A model generated the notes under the pieces. It worked only from the letters and a program-made list of their open reading frames with translations, had not been told where the DNA came from and did no database searches. From the NCBI RefSeq assembly GCF_001650695.1, contig NZ_LWQS01000093.1, positions 1-64,000 of the forward strand: 64,000 nucleotides of DNA, read 5' to 3'. Position 1 is the stretch's first letter. The number at the start of each line of letters is the position of its first letter. The position numbers and the translations under genes were made by a program. Below, piece by piece: positions 1-9,621 of the stretch. Source of the DNA: Chloroflexus islandicus (GTDB taxonomy: Bacteria > Chloroflexota > Chloroflexia > Chloroflexales > Chloroflexaceae).

Positions 1-261
1 ATCATTGCCCGCGCAGCGCAGCCATCCCTCCCGAACATGGCAGCGGCACGCCCCTCTCCCGCGCTAGTGGGAGAGGGGCTGGGGGTGAGGGCCAGCCCGC
101 GCAGCGGGCTTCGTAAGCTTAGCCCGGCCCTTCAGGGCCGGGCGCCGGATCACGCACCCTTTCCGCCGAAGGCGGAGCTTGCTGCGGGGGTAGGCAGCGC
201 GCCGCGCTGCCCCTACGCCCCCTCGCAATGACAGACGAGGCGACGGGCCTTACCCCACCCC
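1..261. repeat. Spacer with palindromic repeats (families A, D, E)
   Basis: No credible gene is visible. Positions 91-143 hold a paired-hairpin unit: an AGCCCGC-GCGGGCT palindrome, a short linker (TTCGTAAGCTT) and an AGCCCGGCCC-GGGCCGGGC palindrome. This is the same pair that recurs near 19.6, 22.5, 31.2-31.6, 32.2-32.8 and 60.1-60.4 kb. A CCCTCTCCCGC/GCGGGAGAGGG-like hairpin lies near 50-80 and a 'CTCGCAATGACA' family D end lies at about 222-234. The short open frames here are translations of repeats. Confidence 0.7.
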
Positions 262-966
262 CTACCCAACCGGCGGGCACTCGTGGGTTTCACCGCGCAC
301 ACAAGCCCAAAATGCGCTACACCGCCGCCAAGCGGCCCGTCGATCGGCGGCGGGTACCGCCACCATCACCCGCGCTGCCAGCGCGGGCGCAAGGGCCAGT
401 TGGTGTTCGCCGGTTTGCACGAGCACTGATTGATCGTCGCTGACCGCTAATACCTCGATGGTAGCGCCGGGAGCCAACCCTTGCCGGGAGAGAAAGGCGG
501 TGGCTGCCGGTTCCGCGTCAATCGTCGTGATGACGCCGTGCGTGCCGGCGGTGCAGGCAGCGAGCGGCTGCGGTGTCGCTTCGGCATTGATCCGCGTTGC
601 GGGGTCGCGCTCCAGAAATGCTTTCAGTGCCGCATCGAGCCGCTCTGAGGTGATATGTTCGAGCTGGCACGCCAGCGCATCGGCCTCTGCTGGATCGATA
701 CCAAGGTTTTCGACTAGAAAAATCACCCACATCCGCCGGCGCGAGAGGATCCGCTGCGCCCACTCTTCACCATCAGGCGTGAGTGTGACGCCGCGGTAGG
801 GCTGGTAGCAGAGCAAGCCGCGTTCTTGCAAGCGATGGCACATTTCGTTGGCCGAGACTTGCGACACTCCGAGCCGGCTAGCCAGCACCGACAGCGGTAC
901 CGGCTGATCGGGCGCTTTGCGCAAGAGGGCCGTCATCACCAAATACATTTCGACGCTTTCGCTCAT
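262..966 (-). CDS. DtxR/MntR-family metal-dependent transcriptional regulator
   Basis: Likely senses Fe(II) or Mn(II) and represses metal-uptake genes. The N-terminal winged helix (about residues 10-65, with 'SRLGVSQVSANEMCHRLQ' as helix-turn-helix) is followed by the metal-binding dimerisation domain (about 70-140; 'ACQLEHITSERLDAAL' matches the family's EH...S motif) and a C-terminal FeoA/SH3-like domain (about 150-215). The start at 966 gives 234 residues and has GGAG 6-7 nt upstream; it yields 'MSESVEMYLVM', a typical family start. In-frame ATGs at 981 and 996 lack a good ribosome site and overlap a putative operator. The specific metal cannot be told from sequence. The gene lies just downstream of the AlaX-like gene but appears to have its own promoter. 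Confidence 0.85.
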   Translation of the reverse strand: MSESVEMYLVMTALLRKAPDQPVPLSVLASRLGVSQVSANEMCHRLQERGLLCYQPYRGVTLTPDGEEWAQRILSRRRMWVIFLVENLGIDPAEADALACQLEHITSERLDAALKAFLERDPATRINAEATPQPLAACTAGTHGVITTIDAEPAATAFLSRQGLAPGATIEVLAVSDDQSVLVQTGEHQLALAPALAARVMVAVPAADRRAAWRRCSAFWACVRGETHECPPVG

Positions 967-980
967 CGCTTGCTCCGCCA

Positions 981-1018
981 TGTTTAGGTTAGCCATAACA
1001 TCTGGCTCTATTGTACCA
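981..1018 (-). promoter_or_regulatory. Putative promoter and DtxR-type operator
   Basis: On the minus strand an extended -10 (TGG-TACAAT; TACAAT at 1015-1010) lies just upstream of the regulator. It overlaps an 18-bp near-perfect palindrome of form CTCTAT(G/T)GT-ACAATAGAG. Just downstream at 981-1000 is a 20-bp imperfect palindrome, TGTTTAGGTTAGCCATAACA. It contains TTAGGTTAG, the known half-site of DtxR boxes. The placement between the predicted transcription start and the start codon at 966 suggests autoregulation. No clear -35 was identified. Confidence 0.45.
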
Positions 1019-1028
1019 TAGAGTAAAG

Positions 1029-2249
1029 CTAGGCGGCTTGTGCCGCCATCGCCGCGATTGCTGCGTCCAGCAGGGCCGGTTGGCCGCCGCCGCCTTGGGC
1101 CATGCGGGCATTGCCGCCGCCGCGCCCGCCTAACACGGCCATGCCCGCCGCGAGGATCGCGCGCGCATCGGCGTTGGCGTCGGGGTGGCAAGCGACCACC
1201 ACCTGCACTCGTTCTGCGCCGCCGGTCACGATCGCGATGCCTCCCGGCAGTTCGGCGATGACGTTGGCAATAGCGCGTAGCCGGTCAACGCTGGCGGTGG
1301 GCAGCGTGGCTGTCACGATCCGCCTCCCGTTGATCAGCGGCGCCTGCGCGTACCATTGCGCCGCGCGCAGCGCATCGAGGTCACGTTGGGTCTGCGCCAG
1401 TTCGCGTTGCAATGCCTGTTGCGCCTCTTGCAGGCGAGCCACTGCCGCCGGCAGTTCGGCCCACCCCACGCTGAGCATCGCCGCCGCAGTGCGGGCCGCT
1501 AGGTCACGTTCGCGCAGAGCCGCGACGACGCGCCCGCCGCAGGCAAACTCCACCCGGATCATGCCGCGTTGCCGTGACCACCCGAGCACTGCAATCGCGC
1601 CAACTTCGCCGCTGCGGGCCGGGTGGGTGCCGCCGCACGCCGAATAGTCAATGTCGCCGATGCTGACCACCCGCACCGCACCGCTCACCGCCGGCGGCTT
1701 GCGCAACGGGATACTGGCGATCTCGGTTGGGGTGACAAACCGGGCATGCACCGGCAGGTTCTGCCAAACCGCCGCATTTGCCCACGATTCGGCAGCGCGG
1801 ACTTGCGCTTCACTCAACTCGTCCACGGCCAGATCGATCGTGACACTGCGCTCACTGAGGTGGAAGGAAACCGTCGGCGCGTTGCAGGTGGCAATGAAGG
1901 CAGCGGTTAAGATGTGCTGGCCGCAATGCTGCTGCATGTGATCAAACCGGCGTTGCCAGTCGATCTGGCCGGTGAGGGTCGCGCCGAGCGCCGGCAGCTC
2001 ATCGCTCGCCGCCAGCAGATGCCAGACCACGCCGTTATCGCTCTGCACATCGCGCACTTCCCAGCGGCGAGCGGCGGCAACGTCGTGCAACCAGCCGCGG
2101 TCAGCCGGTTGGCCGCCGCCTTCCGGGTAGAAGGCGCTGCGATCGAGCGCCAGCGCCGGCTGGCCATCACGTTCGGCAACCGCGATCACCTGCGCGGTAA
2201 ACTCGGTGAGGTATGAGTTGTCGTAGTAGAGGCGGAGGGTTTCGTTCAT
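1029..2249 (-). CDS. AlaX-type alanyl-tRNA editing protein with DHHA1 domain
   Basis: Trans-editing enzyme predicted to hydrolyse mischarged Ser- or Gly-tRNA(Ala). The N-terminal half matches the beta-barrel and editing core of alanyl-tRNA synthetase ('YPEGGGQPAD' at 41-50). The zinc ligands are visible as H108-C-G-Q-H112 and C205-G-G-T-H209. Residues 250-300 form a coiled coil ('LQEAQQALQRELAQTQRDLDALR'-like segment), followed by a C-terminal DHHA1 domain ending in the Gly-rich 'GGRGGGNARMAQGGG'. The 406-residue length fits the long AlaX-L class. It has no catalytic aminoacylation domain, so it is not AlaS itself. ATG start at 2249. Confidence 0.9.
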   Translation of the reverse strand: MNETLRLYYDNSYLTEFTAQVIAVAERDGQPALALDRSAFYPEGGGQPADRGWLHDVAAARRWEVRDVQSDNGVVWHLLAASDELPALGATLTGQIDWQRRFDHMQQHCGQHILTAAFIATCNAPTVSFHLSERSVTIDLAVDELSEAQVRAAESWANAAVWQNLPVHARFVTPTEIASIPLRKPPAVSGAVRVVSIGDIDYSACGGTHPARSGEVGAIAVLGWSRQRGMIRVEFACGGRVVAALRERDLAARTAAAMLSVGWAELPAAVARLQEAQQALQRELAQTQRDLDALRAAQWYAQAPLINGRRIVTATLPTASVDRLRAIANVIAELPGGIAIVTGGAERVQVVVACHPDANADARAILAAGMAVLGGRGGGNARMAQGGGGQPALLDAAIAAMAAQAA

Positions 2250-2577
2250 GAGTTGAGTAGGGTTTCAAAGATTTGGAGATCGATACTCTTATTGATGATA
2301 ACAGAAATGCGGCAGTGGCACCGCCGCACGCCATAGTTGCGCACATTCTGAATTACCGTCGAGAAACTGCCGCACGCCACAGCAGGATCGCATCTCATGC
2401 GGCAGTTACACTGCCGCACGCCATAGAGAGGTTGCGTCCGTTCGCGACAATATCACTGCCACACGCCACAGCAGGATCGTATCTCGCGCGGCAGTTCCAC
2501 TGCCGCACTCCATAGAGAGGTTGCGTCCGTTCGCGATGCCCGCCGAGAAACTGCCGCCACTCCCCAACCCCTACTCC
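2250..2577. repeat. Family B palindromic repeats, about 89-bp tandem unit
   Basis: Gene-free spacer between the alaX-like and truB genes. A unit containing TGCGGCAGT-N-ACTGCCGCACGCCA followed by 'TAGAGAGGTTGCGTCCGTTCGCGA' features (given in pieces at 2395-2450 and 2485-2537) repeats with a period of about 89 bp; 'GCAGGATCG' starts at 2382 and 2471. A further copy of the palindrome core lies at 2309-2332. The same GCGGCAGT/ACTGCCGC palindrome occurs in the array at 26.8-27.3 kb and downstream of phnD at about 37.78 kb. Confidence 0.75.
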
Positions 2578-3456
2578 CTACTCCCCATTAAACACCTTCA
2601 CCGGCTGCCAACGAGCGCCGTCGCGCTGAAGCAGCGCGATCAGTTTGCCGGAGGGGTCGTGAGCGCGGGCCCGATCAGCAGCGGTTGCGCCGGCGGGAAT
2701 GGCCATGCCGTGCCGCACCCGACGGGCATCAGGGTCATCGAGCTGCAGGATCGGCCAGTCGAGCAGAGCGGTTTCCGGCGGCAAGAGGTGCTGCAAAAGC
2801 ACGGAACGGTCGGTCAACGCAGCGAGCGGCACGGACTGTTCCAGCCGGAATGGGCCGACAAAGGTGCGTTGCAGCGCAGCCAGATGTGCGCCGCACCCCA
2901 AGGCTGCGCCAATATCGCGGGCCAGCGCGCGAATGTAGACGCCTTTGCCGCATGCAACTGCAATCGTCAAATCAGGCGGCGTCCACGCCAGCAATTCGAG
3001 CCGGTCAATCTGCACTAACCGCGGCGCAAGGGTCACTTCATTGCCAGCACGGGCCAGCGCGTAGGCGCGTTGGCCGTCAATATGGAGTGCGGAAAATGCC
3101 GGCGGCTGTTGCAGAATCTCGCCCTGAAACCGGTCAAGCACCGCCACGATCTCAGCTTCGGTCAATACCGGCACTGGTTGCGTCGCTAGCGGCTCACCTT
3201 CGGCATCGTCGGTGGTGGTCTGCATGCCAAGCCGCACTACTCCCACGTAGCCTTTGCGCGCATCAACCAGTTGATCGATCAAGCGGGTCGCACTGCCCAA
3301 CGCCACCGGCAACACTCCAGTCGCCGCCGGGTCGAGCGTACCGGCGTGACCAACCTTCACGGCCCGCCCCACCAACCGGCGCACCCGCGCCACCACATCG
3401 TGCGAGGTCAAGCCAGCCGGCTTATCGATCACCACAAACCCAACCAGCTCAGCCAT
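2578..3456 (-). CDS. truB: tRNA pseudouridine(55) synthase TruB
   Basis: Isomerises U55 in the T-loop of elongator tRNAs. The catalytic Asp is D42 in 'HAGTLDPAATGVLP', the family signature. The early 'VVIDKPAGLTSHDVV' and central 'PPAFSALHIDGQRAYALAR' motifs are also intact. The C-terminal region (about 225-292) fits the PUA-like tail. The start at 3456 (ATG, MAELVGF) gives 292 residues, the usual length. It overlaps the 3' end of nrnA by 8 nt, implying translational coupling. It is the last gene of the nusA-infB-rbfA cluster, as in many bacteria, and is followed by family B repeats. Confidence 0.97.
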   Translation of the reverse strand: MAELVGFVVIDKPAGLTSHDVVARVRRLVGRAVKVGHAGTLDPAATGVLPVALGSATRLIDQLVDARKGYVGVVRLGMQTTTDDAEGEPLATQPVPVLTEAEIVAVLDRFQGEILQQPPAFSALHIDGQRAYALARAGNEVTLAPRLVQIDRLELLAWTPPDLTIAVACGKGVYIRALARDIGAALGCGAHLAALQRTFVGPFRLEQSVPLAALTDRSVLLQHLLPPETALLDWPILQLDDPDARRVRHGMAIPAGATAADRARAHDPSGKLIALLQRDGARWQPVKVFNGE

Positions 3457-4453
3457 GCTGCTGCCGCTCCACTGCCTGCCGCAAGGCCGGCAACACCGCC
3501 GCCACTGCCGCCTCAAGGCTCATCTTTAGTGTTGCCCCAGCCGCCTGCCGGTGGCCGCCGCCACCCCACATCTGCGCTACCGCAGACACATCAACACCGG
3601 GTACCGAACGCAAACTAATTTTGACCGTACCGTCAGGCCGTTCACGGAAGAGAACACACGCGCGCATGCCGGCCACCCGCTGCAAGCGGCTTACCGTATC
3701 ATCGGTCGCCTGCTCATCGGCGCCAGCGGCGCGCAACATCTCCTGCGTCACCACCGTCCAGAAGATGCCATCTTCCTGCTGCAAATGGGCCATCGCTATA
3801 CCGGTCAAGCGCAACGTTGCCGGCGGGATCGAGAAAAAGACCGCATCAATTACCCGCTGCTTATCGGCCCCGGCCTCGAGCAAGGCTGCGGCCCGGCGCA
3901 GCGTCGCCGGATTGACGTTTGGCGTTTGGAAACTCTGAGTATCGGTCATCATGCCCAAAAACAGGCAGGTCGCCGCGTCAGGCGAGAGCGGCCAGTCAAG
4001 CGCAGCAAACAGATCAACCAGCACCTCTGCGCACGACGGTTCATGTGAGCGGATCAAGCTCACCGTACCGCCGCCATTGTTGGTAGCGTGATGATCAACA
4101 ATAATCAGCGGGCGCGACAGCAAGGCCTCTTTGTGCTCATTGTAGATCGCACCGGCCCGCGAAAGATCGGCGACATCAACCATCCAGATCACGTCGCACT
4201 CAGGCAGAGCCTCGCCTGATTGATAGACGTGCAGCGCATCATAACCGGGCAACACGGCGCAATAGTCGAGCGGCGGCGACGTAACCAACGCAATCGTCTC
4301 CTTGCCCAACGCGCGCAAGACATGCATCGTGCCCAGCAACGACCCGATCGCGTCACCATCAGGATTCACGTGGCTCAGCAACAAGATGCGCTGCGCCTGC
4401 GCCAGTGCATTGCGGATCGGGCCGGCGGCCTGTTGCGGATCAGCGTAGATCAT
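3449..4453 (-). CDS. nrnA: DHH/DHHA1 family nanoRNase / pAp phosphatase
   Basis: Degrades very short RNAs and dephosphorylates 3'-phosphoadenosine 5'-phosphate in the NrnA family. The metal-binding motifs are visible: 'SHVNPDGDAIGS' (27-38), D93 in 'MVDVAD', and 'VDHHATNN' (DHH at 120-122). The C-terminal DHHA1 domain carries 'GGGGHRQAAGA'. The start at 4453 ([11 protein letters not shown]) gives 334 residues, close to the family norm. It overlaps the upstream methyltransferase gene by 4 nt and the downstream truB by 8 nt. nrnA next to truB/rbfA is a common arrangement. Confidence 0.93.
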   Translation of the reverse strand: MIYADPQQAAGPIRNALAQAQRILLLSHVNPDGDAIGSLLGTMHVLRALGKETIALVTSPPLDYCAVLPGYDALHVYQSGEALPECDVIWMVDVADLSRAGAIYNEHKEALLSRPLIIVDHHATNNGGGTVSLIRSHEPSCAEVLVDLFAALDWPLSPDAATCLFLGMMTDTQSFQTPNVNPATLRRAAALLEAGADKQRVIDAVFFSIPPATLRLTGIAMAHLQQEDGIFWTVVTQEMLRAAGADEQATDDTVSRLQRVAGMRACVLFRERPDGTVKISLRSVPGVDVSAVAQMWGGGGHRQAAGATLKMSLEAAVAAVLPALRQAVERQQHG

Positions 4454-5070
4454 AACCCTCCGGTCGTAGACGCCGGCGCCACAATCCGGTAGACCGAATG
4501 GCCGGCGCGCTTCTTGATCTCTTTCAGGCGCAAATTGTGGCGCGGCCCCAGCCGCGGAATGAGATGGTTCAAGCCGCTCACCACCACAAACCAATACTCG
4601 CCGCCGGGACGCAACTGGCGTAGCGGCGCCAACACAAATTCGTGTTCGATCGCGTAGTCGCCGATTTTAGCCGGAATGTTCGAGACGATCAAATCGTAGG
4701 GGCCGGGAGGCGCATCACTCAGACCCACGCTCCCCAACACGCGCACATTCGGCGTGGCATTCAACGCGGCGTTATGACGGGCATAACGCACCGCCAGCAG
4801 GTCTTTATCAACCAGCGTCACATCGGCATAGGGAAAGCGGCGGGCAAGGCAGATCCCGATCACCCCGCAACCGCAGCCAAGGTCGAGGATGCGTTGCGGG
4901 TCGGGTTGCGCCGGTTCAATCAGGCGCAAGAGCAGATCGGTGCCTTCATCGACTTGAAACGACGAAAAGATGGTATGGCCAACATCGAAGGCAAACTGCT
5001 GGCCGCGCAGGGTATAGGCAATCCGCTTCTTATAGTACGGATCGAACGGAACGGCATCACTGCTCATCAT
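4450..5070 (-). CDS. Class I SAM-dependent methyltransferase, RsmC-like (MTS domain)
   Basis: Has the SAM-binding motif I '[18 protein letters not shown]' and an acidic residue ending strand 2 ('VTLVDKD'). The usual catalytic NPPF/Y motif is replaced by 'SNIPAKIG', as in RsmC/RlmG-type small methyltransferases, and '[10 protein letters not shown]' resembles their substrate-facing segment. The likely target is rRNA, tRNA or a protein, inferred only from fold and from its place between rbfA and nrnA. ATGs at 5070 and 5067 and a TTG at 5073 are all possible starts; none has a strong ribosome site and the gene overlaps the end of rbfA, so coupling is likely. Confidence 0.8.
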   Translation of the reverse strand: MMSSDAVPFDPYYKKRIAYTLRGQQFAFDVGHTIFSSFQVDEGTDLLLRLIEPAQPDPQRILDLGCGCGVIGICLARRFPYADVTLVDKDLLAVRYARHNAALNATPNVRVLGSVGLSDAPPGPYDLIVSNIPAKIGDYAIEHEFVLAPLRQLRPGGEYWFVVVSGLNHLIPRLGPRHNLRLKEIKKRAGHSVYRIVAPASTTGGL

Positions 5071-5440
5071 CAAGTTTCGGCGGATTGACTAACCGCTCGT
5101 GCTGGATTTCGCGGAACACCTGCTCAAGATGCATGCTGTAATCAAGCGATGTATCTTGGACAAGGCGCAATTCAGGAATAAAGCGCATATAGCCCATCTC
5201 ATCGGCCAAGCGCTTGCGCAAAAAGCCACGGGCATGGGTGAGAGCGGCCATCGTCGCTGCGCGCTCTTCCGGCGTGCCCATCACCGAAATGTACACTTTC
5301 GCGTGCTGCAAATCGGCGCTCACCTCAACGCGAGTCACTGTGGCAAACCCAACCCGTGGATCTTTCAACTCTTTCTGGATCACCTCGCCGAGAATGCGTT
5401 GCATCGTATCGGCTACTTGTTGCAACCGTTGTTTTGACAT
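5057..5440 (-). CDS. rbfA: 30S ribosome-binding factor RbfA
   Basis: KH-fold assembly factor that binds pre-30S subunits and helps 16S rRNA 5'-end maturation. The 127-residue protein has the family pattern: '[20 protein letters not shown]' at the N-terminus, '[29 protein letters not shown]' as the beta core (positions 28-56), and '[14 protein letters not shown]'-like ending. It lies between infB and the methyltransferase, in cluster order. ATG start at 5440. Confidence 0.96.
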   Translation of the reverse strand: MSKQRLQQVADTMQRILGEVIQKELKDPRVGFATVTRVEVSADLQHAKVYISVMGTPEERAATMAALTHARGFLRKRLADEMGYMRFIPELRLVQDTSLDYSMHLEQVFREIQHERLVNPPKLDDEQ

Positions 5441-5479
5441 AGGCCAAACCGCTTTCTAGGATGCGGGTACGGGCGTGGC

Positions 5480-5570
5480 GCTGCTATACCCATGGGCATA
5501 GCAGCGCGATGCCCCCATAGGCATAGCAACGCGATGCCCCCCATGGGCATAGCAACGCGATGCCCCTACA
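5480..5570. repeat. Short tandem repeat between infB and rbfA
   Basis: A unit 'GCATAGCARCGCGATGCCCC' starts at 5496, 5521 and 5547 (25-26 bp period). The first copy pairs with the preceding GGCGCTGCTATACC to form a hairpin of GCGCTGCTAT with ATAGCAGCGC. The last copy ends at the infB stop codon. It may act as an intercistronic RNA structure that separates infB from rbfA. Confidence 0.7.
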
Positions 5571-7788
5571 GCGTTGCCGCGACCTGTTCTTGGCGATAGA
5601 ACTCAAGCGCGTCACCGGCTTGAATATCGTTAAAGCCTTCGACAATCAAACCGCACTCGTAGCCGGCAGTCACCTCGCGCACATCGTCCTTAAAGCGTTT
5701 GAGCGATGAAATCTTACCGTCGTGGATCACCACGCCACGGCGCAACACCCGCACATTCTGACCGGTGCGAGTAATCTTACCATCGGTGACATAGACGCCG
5801 GCGACAATCTCGCGGGTCGGCAAGCGGAAGGTCGTGCGTACTTCGGCATAGCCCTCGACCACCTCTTTGAAGGTCGGCGCGAGCATACCGGCCATCGCCT
5901 TCTTCAAATCATCTTGCAGTTGGTAGATGATATTGTAGAAGCGAATATCAATCCCGTGCTGCTCGGCATGGCGACGGGCCGCCGGGTCAGGCCGGGCATT
6001 AAAGCCGATGATAATCGCGTGGCTGGCCAAGGCAAGGTTAACATCACCCTCGGTAATTGCCCCCACGCCGCGGTGAATGATACGCGTCTGCACCTCATTC
6101 TGCGACTGGTTCAACTGCTCGATCAGGTGCGCGATCGCGTCGAGCGAACCTTGCACATCGGCCTTCAAGATCAGGTTCAGCTCCTTGACCTGACCCTGCT
6201 TCACCTTGCCAAACAGCTCTTCGAGGCTGGTGCCGCGCGCGCTAGCCGCCATCGCCTCGGCGCGCTGCTGGCGCTGGCGCTGCAAAGCGATTTCACGCGC
6301 CACCACCAGATCGTCCATCACCTGCAAAATATCGCCGGCTTGCGGCACCCCTTCCAGACCGACAATCTCGACCGGCGTCGAGGGTTCGGCGTGGCGCAGG
6401 CGCTTGCCACTATCGCTAAACATCGACTTAATCTTGCCGGCGACGCTACCCACCAGCACGTTATCTTCAAGGTGGAGCGTGCCATTCTGGATCAACACCG
6501 TCGCCACCGGACCGCGGCTCTTATCGAGCTTCGCCTCGATAATCGTCCCCACTGCCGGCGCATTAGGATTCGCGCGCAGATCTTCCAGATCGGCCACCAG
6601 CAAAATCATCTCCAACAAGCCATCGATATTTAGCTTCTGGCGGGCCGAAACATGCACACACGGCACATTACCGCCGTATTCCTCAACAATCACATCAATC
6701 GCCGCCAACTGCTGCTTAATCCGGTCAGGGTTCGCCGTCGGCAGATCGATCTTATTAATCGCCACAATCATCGGCACGCCGGCGGCCTTGACGTGAGCGA
6801 TCGCCTCCTCGGTCTGCGGCTTCACGCCATCGTCGGCAGCCACCACCAGCACCACAATATCGGTCACTTGAGCGCCGCGGGCACGCATTGCAGTAAACGC
6901 CTCGTGGCCGGGCGTATCGAGGAAGGTAATCTTGCGATGGTTAACCTCGACCTGATACGCACCGATATGCTGGGTAATCCCGCCGGCCTCGCCTTCGGCC
7001 ACGCGGGTCGAACGGATCGCATCGAGCAGCTTGGTCTTGCCATGGTCAACGTGGCCCATAATCGTCACCACCGGCGGACGCGGGCGCATCTCTTCCGGCG
7101 GTTGGGCCTTCAACACCTCTTTAATATCTTCGACAATGCCCGCCATCTGTTCGGGCACAATCTCGGTCGTCTCAATGCCAAAATCGCTAATAATCAACGC
7201 TGCCGTCTCATAATCAATCTGCTGATTGATATTCGCGATCATCCCGGCCTTTAGCATCGCCTTCAAAATATCGGCAGCGCCAATCCCGGTCGCTTCCGAC
7301 AACTCGCGCACCGTCATCACCGGCGGCAACGCCACCGGGCCGCGCGGGCGCACGACTGGACGCGCCGGCGGCGGCGTTTGCGGACGGCGCAGGGCGCTAT
7401 CGCGCTCGCGCTCGCGTTCTTCGGGTTGCGGACGGCCACGAGACTGCTGTGAACGGCCACCGCGGGCACTCGTACCGCCACGGGCCGGGGCAGGCGGAGG
7501 AGGAGCGCCGCCGCCACGAGGCGCCGGCGCGCCGCCACTCCGGGGGGAGCCGGCAGCCGGCGGCGAACCGCGCCCAGACGACGCCGGCGGCGAACCGCGC
7601 CCAGACGGCGCTGGCCGCCCGGATGGCTGATTCGCCGGTGGCCGGTTCCCGCCTGCCGGCGGGTTCGGGTTACGGCCAGCGCCACTCGCCGGCGCGCCAT
7701 TTGTCGTCCGGCTACCACCCTGCTGGCCGGCGCCGCGGCCACTACCCGTTCCCGTACCGCCTGTATCGCGTCGTGGTTTATCACTCAT
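5566..7788 (-). CDS. infB: Translation initiation factor IF-2
   Basis: GTPase that places initiator fMet-tRNA on the 30S subunit and promotes subunit joining. Residues 1-155 are a low-complexity Gly/Pro/Arg-rich tail, followed by an IF2_N segment (about 157-205) and the GTPase domain with G1 'GHVDHGKT' (245-252), 'DTPGHEAF' and 'NKID'. Domains II, III and the C-terminal fMet-tRNA binding region follow ('[16 protein letters not shown]' in domain III). The start at 7788 has AGGGAG upstream and gives 740 residues. The Arg-rich basic tail is typical of IF-2 from GC-rich bacteria. Confidence 0.97.
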   Translation of the reverse strand: MSDKPRRDTGGTGTGSGRGAGQQGGSRTTNGAPASGAGRNPNPPAGGNRPPANQPSGRPAPSGRGSPPASSGRGSPPAAGSPRSGGAPAPRGGGAPPPPAPARGGTSARGGRSQQSRGRPQPEERERERDSALRRPQTPPPARPVVRPRGPVALPPVMTVRELSEATGIGAADILKAMLKAGMIANINQQIDYETAALIISDFGIETTEIVPEQMAGIVEDIKEVLKAQPPEEMRPRPPVVTIMGHVDHGKTKLLDAIRSTRVAEGEAGGITQHIGAYQVEVNHRKITFLDTPGHEAFTAMRARGAQVTDIVVLVVAADDGVKPQTEEAIAHVKAAGVPMIVAINKIDLPTANPDRIKQQLAAIDVIVEEYGGNVPCVHVSARQKLNIDGLLEMILLVADLEDLRANPNAPAVGTIIEAKLDKSRGPVATVLIQNGTLHLEDNVLVGSVAGKIKSMFSDSGKRLRHAEPSTPVEIVGLEGVPQAGDILQVMDDLVVAREIALQRQRQQRAEAMAASARGTSLEELFGKVKQGQVKELNLILKADVQGSLDAIAHLIEQLNQSQNEVQTRIIHRGVGAITEGDVNLALASHAIIIGFNARPDPAARRHAEQHGIDIRFYNIIYQLQDDLKKAMAGMLAPTFKEVVEGYAEVRTTFRLPTREIVAGVYVTDGKITRTGQNVRVLRRGVVIHDGKISSLKRFKDDVREVTAGYECGLIVEGFNDIQAGDALEFYRQEQVAATL

Positions 7789-7915
7789 TATCAACTCCCT
7801 TTCTGGGGAGAGCATCGCTCAAGTTGACGTTCTCCCATTAAGCTTAGGCGCACGGACATCAACGGCGCCGGCGGCAGCAAGCTTTCATACAGGCGCCAAT
7901 GCAGCCGAACACGTC

Positions 7916-8242
7916 TCAAGAAGACGCCGTTGACATCGTCTCCTGAAGTAATTGCCGCCCCATCTGTTCAATTGTCGCCCGATCATCGGGATGCAGCGCG
8001 GCAATCTTCAACGCGCGTTCCACCGCGTGGCGGCGCAAAGCCTGTGACCAGCACTCAGGGTTATGGCAAAGGTACGCCCCGCGTCCGGGCCGTTTACCGG
8101 ACGGATCGATCGCCACCCGCCCGCTCGCATCGCGCACCAAGCGGATCAGCGCCCGCTTAGCGTCGCTTTGCCGGCACACAATGCATGTGCGTTGTGGCAC
8201 ATGGCGCGGACGCGCCACCCCTGACTTGGCTTGAGCCGCCAT
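7916..8242 (-). CDS. YlxR-family RNA-binding protein (RnpM-like)
   Basis: Small nucleic-acid binding protein encoded between nusA and infB in most bacteria; Bacillus YlxR/RnpM binds RNase P RNA. The family signatures 'RTCIVCRQ' and 'GRGAYLCHNPECW' are present. GGAG sits 7 nt upstream of the ATG at 8242, which gives 108 residues. An in-frame ATG at 8257 overlaps the end of nusA and lacks this site. A spacer of about 130 nt separates it from infB. Confidence 0.9.
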   Translation of the reverse strand: MAAQAKSGVARPRHVPQRTCIVCRQSDAKRALIRLVRDASGRVAIDPSGKRPGRGAYLCHNPECWSQALRRHAVERALKIAALHPDDRATIEQMGRQLLQETMSTASS

Positions 8243-8246
8243 CGTC

Positions 8247-9575
8247 TCACTCCTCATCGGGCGAGGCCTGCCCGCCTTCCAGCAAGATATAAGAAGCGAA
8301 CAGGCGATTGTTGTAGTAGATAAAGATCTTCTGCGAAGTGGCCCGCACCTGTACCGTCTGGCCAACCAGATCATTGCCCAGCGGGCCATAGCGGTGACCG
8401 CGATAGCGGATCGTGCCATCAGCCTGCACTACCCGCTGCTCAACCGGCGCACTCGCCAATTCGGCCTCGATCGCCATCTGCTCGGCCTCAGCTTCGGCAC
8501 GCGCCTCAGCAGCGGCCCGCTCCTCTTCAAGCAGCGCCGACGCGCTCTTGATATCGATCCGCCAGCCGGTCAACTTCGCCGCCAACCGCACATTCTGGCC
8601 TTCCTTACCGATCGCCAGCGACAATTGCTTATCGGGCACAATCACCAGCGCGGTATGGTCGTGATCGTTCAGATGCACCTCCACCACTTGCGCCGGCGAG
8701 AGCGCATTGGCAATATACTCGCGCGGATCGGACGACCACTGCACGACGTCGATCTTCTCGCCATTCAGCTCGTTCACGATATTCTGAATGCGAATGCCGC
8801 GCATCCCCACACACGAACCGACCGGGTCGATCCCTTCTTGGCGAGCAGCGACAGCAACCTTGGTGCGCAGACCGGGTTCGCGCGCCACCGACTTAATCTC
8901 AACCGCGCCGTTGTAAATCTCCGGCACTTCCATCTCAAACAGGCGGTTGATCAGATTCTTGTGCGCGCGCGAAGCGATCAGACGCGGCCCGCGATCATCC
9001 TTCTTCACCTCCATCAGCAGCACCTTCAGGCGCTGGCCATGGTAGTAGCGATCGTTCGCGACCTGCTCTTTGGGCGGAATAACGGCCTCTGCCTTACCCA
9101 GTTCGAGAATGACATTGCCGCGCGGGCCATTATTGCGCTGCACAGTGGCGGTCAGCAACTCGCCCTCACGATTCTCGAACTCGCTATAGACGTAGTTGCG
9201 CTCGATCTCTTTAATCCCTTGCAACACCACCTGCTTAGCGGTTTGGGCCGCGATCCGGCCAAAATCGCGCGGCGTACTCTCAACCAGCACCGTCTCGCCG
9301 ATCTGAGCATCGGGTTTAATCCGGCGCGCCGCGGCGAGATCGATCTCAAACCGCTCGTCGTACACCTCGTCAACCACCTGTTTTTCGGCGTAGACCCGCG
9401 CCACCCCGCTCACCGGATCGAGCTTCACCGTCACCTCGACGGTTGGCGGGTTAGGACCGAGCAGGCGCTTATACGCGCTGACCAGCGCCCGTTCCATCAC
9501 ATCAATGATGGCCTCTTTCGGAATACCGCGTTCGGATGCAATCTGAGTAATCGCCGCGTAAAAATCGCTTTTCAT
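8247..9575 (-). CDS. nusA: Transcription termination/antitermination protein NusA with unusual C-terminal domain
   Basis: Binds RNA polymerase and nascent RNA, modulating pausing, termination and antitermination. The N-terminal polymerase-binding domain (about 1-125), S1 (about 130-200), KH1 and KH2 (about 200-345; '[18 protein letters not shown]' and '[20 protein letters not shown]' motifs) are intact. An Ala/Glu-rich linker (about 346-381) leads to a 61-residue tail (382-442) with '[11 protein letters not shown]' and '[19 protein letters not shown]'. The tail resembles the beta-barrel at the C-terminus of IS481/Mu-type transposases rather than the acidic repeats of enterobacterial NusA. It is the first gene of the cluster; rimP, its usual upstream neighbour, is absent here. 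Confidence 0.95.
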   Translation of the reverse strand: MKSDFYAAITQIASERGIPKEAIIDVMERALVSAYKRLLGPNPPTVEVTVKLDPVSGVARVYAEKQVVDEVYDERFEIDLAAARRIKPDAQIGETVLVESTPRDFGRIAAQTAKQVVLQGIKEIERNYVYSEFENREGELLTATVQRNNGPRGNVILELGKAEAVIPPKEQVANDRYYHGQRLKVLLMEVKKDDRGPRLIASRAHKNLINRLFEMEVPEIYNGAVEIKSVAREPGLRTKVAVAARQEGIDPVGSCVGMRGIRIQNIVNELNGEKIDVVQWSSDPREYIANALSPAQVVEVHLNDHDHTALVIVPDKQLSLAIGKEGQNVRLAAKLTGWRIDIKSASALLEEERAAAEARAEAEAEQMAIEAELASAPVEQRVVQADGTIRYRGHRYGPLGNDLVGQTVQVRATSQKIFIYYNNRLFASYILLEGGQASPDEE

Positions 9576-9600
9576 CGCTGTAACTCGTCTGACAATAAGA

Positions 9601-9621
9601 AAAGTGGGTATGACCCACTTT
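9601..9621 (-). terminator. Terminator-like hairpin in the nusA leader
   Basis: A perfect 9-bp stem (AAAGTGGGT/ACCCACTTT) with a 3-nt loop lies about 26 nt upstream of the nusA start. On the minus strand it is followed by TCTTATTGTC, a weak U-rich run. It sits between the predicted operon promoter and nusA, so it could be an attenuator. Function is inferred from structure and position only. Confidence 0.45.

Noticed and set aside
2685-3938. 417-codon plus-strand frame over truB and nrnA
   Set aside because: Shadow of two well-supported minus-strand genes; its composition is Arg/Ala-rich without motifs.
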